This document shows positions 1 through 6,714 of a stretch of 7,676 nt of DNA, one piece after another. The translations under genes and the position numbers were made by a program. The DNA lies in contig JAHJRK010000501.1 of the NCBI GenBank assembly GCA_018830925.1, positions 1 to 7,676 on the forward strand, written 5' to 3'. The DNA is from Pseudomonadota bacterium (GTDB lineage Bacteria; Desulfobacterota; Desulfobacteria; Desulfobacterales; RPRI01). Position 1 is the first letter of the stretch; each line of letters starts with the position of its first letter. A model generated the notes under the pieces. It saw nothing but the letters and a program-made list of their open reading frames with translations. It was not told the origin of the DNA and did not search any database.

Positions 1-2
1 AG

Positions 3-320
3 GAGTTTTCCGAAGCCTATGACGCCCGATTTTTCAAAACCCTGAGTGAACCTGCCCGCATTCAGATTTTATCTTATTTGATATTGAATGGTCGGTCTGA
101 TATCAGTTCCATTACTGAAAATATGCCTCAGGACCGGTCTGTTGTTTCAAGGCATCTGAATCAAATGCATGCGATCGGAATGTTATGCTGTGAAAAAGAA
201 ACGCGGCACATGTATTACAGTATTGACGCTCAAGTATTTATTGACAAGCTGGAACGGTTTCTAACGCAAATCAAGAAATGCATTTCGGAATGCTGCCCGC
301 CAGATTGCTGTTCAAAGTAG
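3..320 (+). CDS. arsR: ArsR-family metalloregulator, 5'-truncated by window edge
   Basis: A frame open from the first bases of the window to a TAG at 318-320 gives 105 residues. The true start lies upstream; the first start-like codon inside (TTG at 78) would cut off the first helices and is not used. Visible features are the FFKTLSEPARIQIL opening helix typical of the ArsR/SmtB winged-helix fold, a recognition-helix segment (VVSRHLNQM, about residues 47-55) and a wing (about 62-73). The classical ELCVCDL As(III) motif in the DNA-reading helix is absent. Instead there are cysteines at C62-C63 and a tail with C93, C97-C98 and C102-C103. Known ArsR variants place their As(III) site in C-terminal cysteines, so this tail is the likely sensor (inference). 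The gene lies 66 bp upstream of two methyltransferase genes on the same strand, so it probably autoregulates the operon as a dimeric cytoplasmic repressor released by arsenite. Antimonite or another thiophilic ligand is also possible. Confidence 0.88.
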   Translation, partial: EFSEAYDARFFKTLSEPARIQILSYLILNGRSDISSITENMPQDRSVVSRHLNQMHAIGMLCCEKETRHMYYSIDAQVFIDKLERFLTQIKKCISECCPPDCCSK

Positions 321-342
321 CGGGAAAAAATTTTAAACATAA

Positions 343-368
343 ATGTGCAGTAATGTGCATATTTGCAC
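343..368. promoter_or_regulatory. Tandem/inverted TGTGCA repeats between arsR and the methyltransferase
   Basis: ATGTGCA occurs at 343-349 and again at 353-359, exactly one helical turn (10 bp) apart. The second copy forms an inverted repeat GTGCA-TATT-TGCAC (355-368) with the bases that follow. It sits just before the ribosome binding site AGAGAGG (374-380) of the next gene. It could be an internal operator for ArsR or another regulator, or a small RNA hairpin controlling translation of the second gene. No similar operator upstream of arsR can be compared, because that region is outside the window. Confidence 0.3.
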
Positions 369-386
369 TGATAAAGAGAGGTAATA

Positions 387-1169
387 ATGAACGAGAAAAA
401 CGATTTTCCAGCGAATATTTCATGCCAGTCGAAAGTCTGTATTCCATCATATTTGGTGATGGCGCTTTCCTATGTAACGGGCGGAGTTTCAATTTTTCTT
501 TTTGCGATCTTCCTTTATACCGGATTGCCAAATCGGATGGATCTGGGCCTTAATGAGCAAACGAATCTTTATATAGACACCCTGCTTTGTTTTCTTTTTT
601 TCTTTCAGCACAGCATAATGATTCGCAAGGGGTTTCGCAAACGGCTATCCGGTTTTATACCCCAAAATTACCTCGGAGCATTCTTTTCGATTTTTTCCGG
701 ACTGTTTTTATTGATACTGATGTTTTTCTGGCAAAAATCGAGCTCCATACATTTTGAGCTTGATGGTGTACCTTATTGGCTTATGCGAGCTTTGTTTTTC
801 CTTTCCATTGTCGGTTTTTATTTCACCATCCGTTCCCTGCGGCCTTTTGACCCGTTTGGGATTAGAGAAATATTAAGCAGTTTAAAGGGCAAGAAGGCAA
901 AGGGATCCTTCTTTACAGCACATGGGACTTACCAGTGGGTCCGGCATCCGCTTTACTTCTTTAGTCTTCTGATGATATGGACGCAAGTCTCCGTGACCTC
1001 AGATCGACTGCTTTTTAACGGATTTTGGACTATTTGGATTATCATCGGAACTTTTCTGGAGGAAAGAGACTTGATCGCCTCCTTTGGTGACGAGTATCGA
1101 AACTATCAACGCAAAGTGCCTATGCTGATTCCCTACAGGTGGCTCCCCTGGAATCATAATCAACAATAA
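387..1169 (+). CDS. Integral-membrane methyltransferase of the ICMT/NnrU/MddA type
   Basis: This 260-residue, strongly hydrophobic protein has about six membrane segments (near 25-45, 60-75, 95-115, 130-148, 185-200, 208-224). It carries the isoprenylcysteine carboxyl methyltransferase/PEMT signature: HGTYQWVRHPLY (179-190), then EERDL (225-229) and FGDEYRNYQRKVPMLIP (233-249). These residues bind S-adenosylmethionine at the membrane face in this superfamily. QHS at 74-76 in the third segment resembles MddA, which methylates methanethiol to dimethyl sulfide, and NnrU-like proteins. The start at 387 is supported by AGAGAGG 6 bp upstream; translation stops 23 bp before arsM. In the ars setting its substrate may be a thiol, a methylated arsenical or another small nucleophile; this is inference. 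The superfamily assignment is firm, the substrate is not. Confidence 0.8.
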   Translation: MNEKNDFPANISCQSKVCIPSYLVMALSYVTGGVSIFLFAIFLYTGLPNRMDLGLNEQTNLYIDTLLCFLFFFQHSIMIRKGFRKRLSGFIPQNYLGAFFSIFSGLFLLILMFFWQKSSSIHFELDGVPYWLMRALFFLSIVGFYFTIRSLRPFDPFGIREILSSLKGKKAKGSFFTAHGTYQWVRHPLYFFSLLMIWTQVSVTSDRLLFNGFWTIWIIIGTFLEERDLIASFGDEYRNYQRKVPMLIPYRWLPWNHNQQ

Positions 1170-1192
1170 CCTAAATATTAAGGAGAATAGAT

Positions 1193-2503
1193 ATGAATCA
1201 GAATGAAAAAATTCGAGAAATGGTTTCAACGGTTTATGGAAAAGCGATTGGCTCAACCTCCACAGGATGCGGTTGCACGGCGCAAAAAGAAAAATGTTCC
1301 ATCGCCAACATGGCTGGATATGAAAAGACGGATATGAATACGCTGAATTCTGGTGCTGCCGCCAATTCTTTCGGTTGTGGCAATCCCTTGGCGTTCAGTG
1401 GCGTCAAAGAAGGAGATACGGTAGTGGATCTTGGAAGTGGCGCGGGTTTTGATCTGATTCTGGCCGCCAAAAAAGTCGGGCCTGGCGGGCATGTGATAGG
1501 CGTGGATATGACCGAGGCCATGATCGAAAAAGCAAGAGAAAATATAAGGGCTGAGGGATTGGCCAACGTTGAAGTGCGGCTCGGGCTGATTGAACAGCTG
1601 CCGGTTGAATCAGCATCAGTGGATTGGCTTATTTCAAATTGCGTGATCAATCTTTCGCCGGAAAAAACTCGTGTTTTTTCGGAAATCCAGCGGGTACTCA
1701 AACCCGGCGGGCAAATGCTGGTGTCGGATATCGTGGTAAAAAATCTGCCGGATTGGTTACGTCAGAACAATCAGCTCTATGCTGCATGTGTGGGTGGCGC
1801 TATCAGTGAAGAAGAATATCTGTCCGGACTTCGCCAGGTGGGCTTGATTAATGTGGAAGTTCGAAACCGGTTTGTCTATGAAGCATCACAGATCAAAGCG
1901 TTTTTTGAAACGGAGGAAATACCCGGCTTGAAAGAAATTATAGATGGCCATCCGGTGCAAAGTCATGAAAATCTGATCAAACAGATGACAATGAACGCTG
2001 TCGGAAATGTTTGGAGCGCCGAGTTCTATGCCAAAAAACCGGCAAAAAAGATGAAGCGATCAAGTGACGAAATTATAAACCGAATGATCGAATTGGCGGG
2101 AAGCAAATACAATTGCAGTCAGATTATGATGATGCTCACCCTGGAACATGAGGATTATGAAAATCCCGGTCTGGTCCGCGCAATGTCGGGTCTGGGTGAC
2201 GGCTGTGGATTTTTTAATGAAACGTGTGGCGTTATGACGAGCGCGGCCAGCCTGCTTGCCTGGTATGGGGGCAAAGGATCTGGCAATGAAGCCGAATCGG
2301 ATAAATTACTTCCGATGCTTCAAGATTTGGGAGAATGGTTTAAACAAAAAACCGCGTCAAAATTCAAGGGCACAAGCTGCAAGGATATTGTGGGAGATCT
2401 GGTGGGCACTTCGGCAGGCAAACAAATTTGCGGCGAGTTGATCTTCGATACACACAACAAGGTGAATGAAATTCTAACGTCTTATGGTTTTTCCGACTTT
2501 TAG
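1193..2503 (+). CDS. arsM: Arsenite S-adenosylmethionine methyltransferase fused to a C_GCAxxG_C_C-like domain
   Basis: ArsM transfers methyl groups from S-adenosylmethionine to As(III)-thiol complexes in the cytoplasm, giving mono-, di- and trimethyl arsenicals. The start is set by AAGGAG (1180-1185), 7 bp upstream. Residues 1-280 are a Rossmann methyltransferase: SAM loop VVDLGSGAGFD (77-87), acidic residue D105 in GVDMTEAM, and the ArsM signature NCVINLSPEK (150 onward). C35, C62, C150 and C199 have the same spacing as the four conserved cysteines of algal CmArsM, so the As(III) site looks intact; an extra CGC lies at 26-28. The usual family length is about 240-380 residues; here 436 because residues 289-436 form a second domain with C308, C338, C345, C396 and C413. 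That domain resembles the C_GCAxxG_C_C redox family, but its CGAxxG motif reads CGVMTS (345-350). The second domain may reduce As(V) intermediates or pass on the arsenical (inference). Confidence 0.93.
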   Translation: MNQNEKIREMVSTVYGKAIGSTSTGCGCTAQKEKCSIANMAGYEKTDMNTLNSGAAANSFGCGNPLAFSGVKEGDTVVDLGSGAGFDLILAAKKVGPGGHVIGVDMTEAMIEKARENIRAEGLANVEVRLGLIEQLPVESASVDWLISNCVINLSPEKTRVFSEIQRVLKPGGQMLVSDIVVKNLPDWLRQNNQLYAACVGGAISEEEYLSGLRQVGLINVEVRNRFVYEASQIKAFFETEEIPGLKEIIDGHPVQSHENLIKQMTMNAVGNVWSAEFYAKKPAKKMKRSSDEIINRMIELAGSKYNCSQIMMMLTLEHEDYENPGLVRAMSGLGDGCGFFNETCGVMTSAASLLAWYGGKGSGNEAESDKLLPMLQDLGEWFKQKTASKFKGTSCKDIVGDLVGTSAGKQICGELIFDTHNKVNEILTSYGFSDF

Positions 2504-2716
2504 AGCGGGGTCACTCTGTAAAAAGACGACTATGTCCGGAACTGAATTTTATAAAACCCACCGAAAGCTCATTGACAAACCACACCCAATGTGATTCCTT
2601 ATGTTCGCATTGCGCCAACCCCATCAGGATCTTCACGTATCTTCTTTGACGCATTACATAAAACTCAGCAGTTAAAACCATGCTCACTTTGAAAGGATCC
2701 ATAAAGAAAGGCCTTC

Positions 2717-3610
2717 ATGTCTAATCACTCGAAAGGAATGCTGATGATCAGCATAACGGCCGTCTTCTGGGGAATATTGGCCATTGTACTCAAATATGCG
2801 CTTCAGCGGTTCAGCGGCAACACCATCATCTGGTTCCGGTTTACGTTTTCATTCGTATTGCTGGCAGGATATTATATCATCCAGCGTCCGCAGTTTTTTG
2901 AAATTCTTAAAACCCCCCCGATTCTGGGAATACTCGCAGGATTTGCCATGGCCGGTAATTATCTGGGATTTACCACCGGCGTCGACCTGACATCTCCCAG
3001 TAATACCCAGATCCTGATCCAGATAGCTCCGCTTCTGGTGGCAGTTGTGGGGGTTGTCTATTTCAAGGAACGCCTGACCATCCTTCAAAAGACCGGCTTT
3101 GGCATTGCAGCCGCGGGCTTTGCGTTGTTTTACCGGGATCAGCTTCATCACCTTGTCATCTCTTCTCAGCAATACACTCTCGGCAACCTCTGGATCATTT
3201 TTTCAGCCATCTCCTGGGCTTTTTTTGCAGTATGCCAGAAACACCTGGTCCGAATCTGGGCCCCTCAGCAGACCAATTTGCTGATTTATCTGGTTGCCGC
3301 CATTATATTTTCCCCGCTGGCCGTTTTTCACGAATTCCAGGGACTGACCCTTTCGGACTGGCTGACTCTGATCTTTCTGGGCGCCAATACTCTTATAGCT
3401 TATGGCACTCTGGGAGAAGCTCTCAAACTGCTCCCTGCCAACCAGGTAAGCGCTATTATCGTCCTGAATCCGCTGATTACCCTGATTGTTGTTGCTGCTC
3501 TCTCGGTTCAGCAGCTCCCCTGGCTTTCTTCTGAAAGTACCACCCTGCTCGGATATGCCGGAGCACTTCTGCTCCTTGCAGGCGTTGGACTGGTTGTCAA
3601 AAAGGCATAA
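2717..3610 (+). CDS. EamA/DMT-superfamily transporter
   Basis: This 297-residue protein is nearly all membrane helix, with two repeated EamA units (about 8-140 and 155-295) giving the ten-segment topology of the drug/metabolite transporter superfamily. Family-like features are the first-helix ISITAVFWGILAIVLKYAL, the PLLVAVVGVVYFKERLT segment ending the first repeat (conserved Glu at the end of helix 4) and the matching NPLITLIVVAAL in the second. The ATG at 2717 follows GAAAGG (2706-2711) at 5 bp. It is 213 bp downstream of arsM on the same strand, so it may be read from its own promoter or from ars read-through. Members export amino acids, metabolites or drugs, and the substrate cannot be read from sequence. 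A role in arsenic handling is not supported beyond proximity. Confidence 0.85.
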   Translation: MSNHSKGMLMISITAVFWGILAIVLKYALQRFSGNTIIWFRFTFSFVLLAGYYIIQRPQFFEILKTPPILGILAGFAMAGNYLGFTTGVDLTSPSNTQILIQIAPLLVAVVGVVYFKERLTILQKTGFGIAAAGFALFYRDQLHHLVISSQQYTLGNLWIIFSAISWAFFAVCQKHLVRIWAPQQTNLLIYLVAAIIFSPLAVFHEFQGLTLSDWLTLIFLGANTLIAYGTLGEALKLLPANQVSAIIVLNPLITLIVVAALSVQQLPWLSSESTTLLGYAGALLLLAGVGLVVKKA

Positions 3611-3678
3611 GCAACCGGGACATGGCTTATAAGGCGGGAGCTATCCGCGGGTTATTGAACCGAAACAGCGAGCGCATT

Positions 3679-3698
3679 CCCCGCTGCTTGCGGCGGGG
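3679..3698. repeat. GC-rich hairpin repeat 1 (left arm of element)
   Basis: CCCCGC (3679-3684) pairs with GCGGGG (3693-3698) across an 8-base loop and is followed by TTAGCGA. It is one of three related GC-rich palindromes in this spacer and lies within the left terminal inverted repeat. No T-run follows, so it is not a standard terminator. Confidence 0.6.
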
Positions 3699-3734
3699 TT
3701 AGCGAATTAAAAATAGACACTATTCCCTACGGTC

Positions 3735-3768
3735 GAAGATTCCCCGTCCGCTCTGCGGCGGGGAGCTT
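3735..3768. repeat. GC-rich hairpin repeat 2 (centre of element)
   Basis: The left arm runs 3735-3751 (GAAGATTCCCCGTCCGC) and the right arm 3755-3768 (GCGGCGGGGAGCTTC), with a TCT loop. The arms pair throughout except for an AT/C mismatch and a bulged T. It shares ATTCCCCG and TGCGGCGGGG with hairpin 1, so both belong to one palindromic repeat family. No T-run follows on the + strand. Confidence 0.6.
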
Positions 3769-3884
3769 CAATATAACTCAATCGGGAGTGAACATGTCGG
3801 CCGGACGCGGCTTGACAATGAAAGGGACGGATAACAAATACGCAACGTCCGTGCTAATTTGGTGTAAAATATCCGATACCAGCC

Positions 3885-3913
3885 TTGATTTTTCAAGATC
3901 ATGCTATTATAAT
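3885..3913 (+). promoter_or_regulatory. Predicted sigma-70 promoter for the cyclase-like gene
   Basis: TTGATT (3885-3890) and a perfect TATAAT (3908-3913) are separated by 17 bp, the optimum. The start of transcription would be near 3920, leaving a leader of about 140 nt before the ATG at 4062. The promoter lies inside the right end of the palindromic element, so the element may supply the promoter of the downstream gene. Confidence 0.55.
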
Positions 3914-3938
3914 AGTCCCCATTATCTGATTTAAGCTG

Positions 3939-3955
3939 CCCGCGCAAGCAGCGGG
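3939..3955. repeat. GC-rich hairpin repeat 3 (right arm of element)
   Basis: CCCGC (3939-3943) pairs with GCGGG (3951-3955) around GCAAGCA. It is followed by GTTAGCGA, as hairpin 1 is, and lies in the right terminal inverted repeat. If the promoter at 3885-3913 is active, this hairpin falls about 20 nt into the 5' leader of the 4062 gene. Confidence 0.55.
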
Positions 3956-4061
3956 GTTAGCGAGCGCTGTTTCGGTTCAATGATTGTAGTTGTGATCTCA
4001 TCAAGGAATTACACTCATTGCACAAATCAAGAACAATATTTAGGTTGCCAACAATAATGCC

Positions 4062-6347
4062 ATGATAAGTTTTTTCAGTTTCTTTTCAAAACCGCCGAGC
4101 CTCAAACAGCTCCCCCTTAAACGTTATCTGATCAATTTTTCTTTGGACAGGCTTGTTTTCGGGGTAGACAATATACATATCGATGTCCACATAAGCCCCC
4201 GGCTTCGCACCGTCGTCAAACGGGCGGTATCTGTTACAATGATTAAACATAGCCGCTCTGAAAACTATATTGAGGATGATAATAAAGAACGCCGTGAAAA
4301 TGAAAAATTTGTTTTAAATCAAATTTGCACAGATGTCTTGACAGAAGGAATAAACACGGCCAAATCCGAGTCTGAAATTCAAATCGATTTTCTGGGTCAG
4401 TGTTCTCTTGCAAAAATATTTCTTGAAGAAATCCAAAGCGAATACCTGAAATTGATAAGGAAATTTGAAACCCTCATCAGAACCTTTGAAGTATCTCGAC
4501 AATATGACCAGTACGAATGGTTAAAAATGAAGGAGAAACTGACTGAAATCAAGCAAAATCAGAAATGGATTGTTCGACTGGTGGGAGAAGAACTGTTTCA
4601 GGTATTGGCTGATGTTCAAGTCAAGAATCTGAAAAATATCCGGGAGTCGAATTTTCCTCCCGAGTACATTCTCCCGGACAACTTTTTCATCAATCCGACA
4701 CTCCATATTGATAACGTTGCAGATGATTTTCTTCTCATGGATGCATATGTGCTCTTGGAACAGCGAACCGATGAGCCCGATAATTACAGCAGTATTAAAT
4801 CGATCATCGATGACCTGTTGAGCAAAACGGATTTAGGGCTGGAGAGTACCACCGACGGTGAAAATAGAAACAGAAAAACAAATGAAGCGGAGATTCTATC
4901 CACTGACAGCAATGTGTTGGATCCCTGGTTAATGGAAATCGACAATATCGACCTGATGTTTAACTGTTTTGATTCTAAGGAAGCGTATAAAAAGGTTAAA
5001 GGAAAGAAAGAGTCGAAAAACATTCTTCTCGGATTGAAATCGCGGATGAAAATCCAGGAGAAACTATTAAATCTGTTTTATAAGAAATTCAAGAAATCCC
5101 GGCTGTTAAAACTTATCGTGGCAGCATATGAAATGAAAAGTGTATACCGCAGCTACTGCCCCCCTCTGCGACCGGTGCAGATCCGGGATTATCTTGTAAA
5201 ACCCGGGTCGCGAAAAGCCATTGTTCGAGAACTGAAGCGCCGGGGATTATTTAAAGGCGATAATTTTCCTCTTGCACCGCTTAATGAAACGATCCGCCGG
5301 ATAAAGAGCAGTTCCGCTCAAAAAAACAAGAAACATATGCTTAGTTTTCTCAAAGATTTTCTCCGGTATCACAGGGACCTGGAAAATGGCCGACTCCTGA
5401 AACATGCAATGGACGCAATCAACCTTGTAAAGGATGAAAAAATCATATTACTGTCAAAGAAAAATCGATTGTTATATGAGTTTCCGCTTCCGGGGGAACG
5501 TGTCAAGAGAGAAAAACCCATCGTCAGTCACGTCATTATCAAAGCGGACATTCGCGGCTCGATGGATATTACGCAAACGATGAAAGACAGGGGGCTCAAC
5601 CCGGCGTCCTATTTCAGCCTTAACTTTTTTGATCCGATTTCCGAACTTGTCCGCGGCTATGACGCGTCCAAGGAATTTATCGAAGGAGATGCGATTATTC
5701 TGTCAATCTTAGAAAAAAAAGAGACGTCGCAGGGTTGGTATAGTGTGGCCCGGGCATGCGGACTGGCGATCAATATGCTTCATATTGTCCGGCAATATAA
5801 TGTTAAAAATCAAAAGCATGATCTGCCGATTCTCGAACTGGGAATCGGTATCTGTTACAAGCAGAGCCCTCCGGCGTTTCTATTCGATGGAGATTCCAGG
5901 ATAATGATTTCCCAGGCAATCAATCTCGCAGATCGACTGTCCAGCTGCGATAAGAGGTTGCGCAGGCTTTTCAAGAGTCAGGATCGGATGTTTAATCTGT
6001 TTGTATTTCAGAATGCTCGGGATGAAGAGATCGAGGCTACGGCAGATGACCTTTCTCTGCGATACAATGTCAACGGGATTGAACTTGACCCGGAGGGTTT
6101 TGCCAAGCTCTCCAGAGAAATCAACCTGAAAAGCATCAAGTATCCGACAGAAAATAATGAAAAGGTCACACTTTATACCGGAAAAATACCGGCAATAGGC
6201 GGCAAGTATCAACGTCTGGTGATTCGAGAAGCCGTCATTCATGAGGTCAAACCAGAAACCATGGATGTGATCGGCCCAACCTCAAGAAAATACTATGAAG
6301 TTTGCACCCAACAGGCAATTTACGAATTCATCAACAACCACGTGTAA
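4062..6347 (+). CDS. Large soluble protein with a divergent class III nucleotidyl cyclase-like C-terminal domain
   Basis: This 761-residue protein has no signal peptide or membrane helix. Residues 1-490 are charged and mostly helical (likely coiled coil about 113-175; a basic stretch about 310-350) and match no domain I recognise. Residues about 488-650 follow the class III adenylate/guanylate cyclase pattern: ADIRGS (495-500) with metal Asp D496, EGDA (541-544) with second metal Asp D543 after 47 residues, strand LELGIGI (591-597), and AINLADRL with N621 and R625 at the spacing of the transition-state Asn and Arg. The purine-selecting Lys and Asp are replaced by F539 and I614, so substrate or activity may differ. 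A further domain of about 110 residues ends the protein. An in-frame TAG at 4041 limits the start; ATG 4062 is the first available but has no clear Shine-Dalgarno. The gene seems monocistronic. Cyclic nucleotide synthesis is a hypothesis; a degenerate sensor is the alternative. Confidence 0.6.
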   Translation: MISFFSFFSKPPSLKQLPLKRYLINFSLDRLVFGVDNIHIDVHISPRLRTVVKRAVSVTMIKHSRSENYIEDDNKERRENEKFVLNQICTDVLTEGINTAKSESEIQIDFLGQCSLAKIFLEEIQSEYLKLIRKFETLIRTFEVSRQYDQYEWLKMKEKLTEIKQNQKWIVRLVGEELFQVLADVQVKNLKNIRESNFPPEYILPDNFFINPTLHIDNVADDFLLMDAYVLLEQRTDEPDNYSSIKSIIDDLLSKTDLGLESTTDGENRNRKTNEAEILSTDSNVLDPWLMEIDNIDLMFNCFDSKEAYKKVKGKKESKNILLGLKSRMKIQEKLLNLFYKKFKKSRLLKLIVAAYEMKSVYRSYCPPLRPVQIRDYLVKPGSRKAIVRELKRRGLFKGDNFPLAPLNETIRRIKSSSAQKNKKHMLSFLKDFLRYHRDLENGRLLKHAMDAINLVKDEKIILLSKKNRLLYEFPLPGERVKREKPIVSHVIIKADIRGSMDITQTMKDRGLNPASYFSLNFFDPISELVRGYDASKEFIEGDAIILSILEKKETSQGWYSVARACGLAINMLHIVRQYNVKNQKHDLPILELGIGICYKQSPPAFLFDGDSRIMISQAINLADRLSSCDKRLRRLFKSQDRMFNLFVFQNARDEEIEATADDLSLRYNVNGIELDPEGFAKLSREINLKSIKYPTENNEKVTLYTGKIPAIGGKYQRLVIREAVIHEVKPETMDVIGPTSRKYYEVCTQQAIYEFINNHV

Positions 6348-6364
6348 ACGAAAAAGAGCAGGGT

Positions 6365-6461
6365 GGGACTTGCGAGACATCCTTTACTTCTGAAGTTTCT
6401 TGGATAGCCTGTTAATTAAAGAAAGCTTTTATTATTTTAAGTTGCCTTTGGGAAGCTTTTT
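6365..6461. repeat. Dispersed ~97-bp repeat, copy A
   Basis: This copy matches 7480-7576 without gaps at 79 of 97 positions (about 81%). The most conserved block is TAGCCTGTTAATTAAAGAA (6405-6423, one further base differs after it). It starts 17 bp after the stop of the cyclase-like gene. Read on the - strand, both copies contain the short frame LINRLSKK(L/F)QK-stop, but no gene start is visible, so coding is unlikely. It is probably a decayed mobile or recombination-linked repeat. Confidence 0.65.
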
Positions 6462-6539
6462 GACGCGCTTTGCCTCGGGACACCTTCCCCGCTCTGATGT
6501 GCAGAGATACTGTGCTTGCTGCATCAAATGGGCAAATGA

Positions 6540-6704
6540 AACGCAAAATATCATTTAAGGGCTCAGGGGGTTGAACCTGAAACTATCGCGGCCAGTGTAT
6601 CTGAACTGACCGGGGTGGAGAATCGAAGATCAGGCTGCCGGGAAAGGAATCAAACACGCTGGGAAATATCTGTAGCGCTGGCAAAGCTCAGCCGCAAGAA
6701 CTAA
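6540..6704 (+). pseudogene. Decayed reading frame, possible transposase tail
   Basis: Between the dispersed repeat and the HU promoter, one frame stays open from 6540 to a TAA at 6702-6704 and reads like protein: LRAQGVEPETIAASVSELTG, followed by about 30 charged residues. There is no start codon with a ribosome binding site, and a stop lies just upstream (6537-6539). The helix pattern recalls the DnaA-like C-terminal region of REP-associated (Y1/RAYT) transposases, which would fit the palindromic repeats at 3654-3981. The resemblance is from memory and weak. The rest of 6462-6540 shows nothing recognisable. Confidence 0.25.
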
Positions 6705-6714
6705 GAACTAATAG

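Larger units (their letters stand above)
3654..3981. mobile_element. MITE-like palindromic element with 39-bp imperfect terminal inverted repeats
   Basis: The stretch 3611-4061 has no credible gene. Within it, ATTGAACCGAAACAGCG at 3654-3670 reappears as its exact reverse complement at 3965-3981. After an 8-bp variable spacer, CCCCGCTGCTTGCG (3679-3692) is also exactly repeated in reverse at 3943-3956. Together the arms match at 34 of 39 positions and enclose about 250 bp of non-coding sequence. This is the architecture of a non-autonomous transposable element or an inverted pair of REP-like palindromes. I see no convincing target-site duplication (GGTT on the left, GATT on the right) and no transposase inside. 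Alternatively the arms could pair in RNA as the closing stem of a structured transcript. Confidence 0.5.

Noticed and set aside
1234..1701. 155-codon - strand frame inside arsM
   Set aside because: Shadow of a gene with fully conserved ArsM motifs on the opposite strand; low-complexity translation without family resemblance.
2572..2604. TTGACA at 2572 as a promoter for the EamA transporter
   Set aside because: At 17 bp the -10 would be TTCCTT; better boxes lie 20-21 bp away, outside normal spacing.
2511..2702. 63-codon open frame on the - strand between arsM and the EamA transporter
   Set aside because: It matches no family I recognise, and its possible ribosome binding site is part of the AAGGCCTT palindrome used by the + strand gene. 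The 213-bp spacer is more simply a degraded or regulatory gap.
3679..3768. GC-rich hairpins as a CRISPR array or rho-independent terminators
   Set aside because: Spacing is irregular, there are no unique spacers between identical repeats, and no T-run follows the stems.
3812..3840. TTGACA at 3812 as a second promoter inside the palindromic element
   Set aside because: The hexamer 17 bp downstream (CAAATA) matches the -10 consensus poorly; the 3885-3913 promoter is far better.
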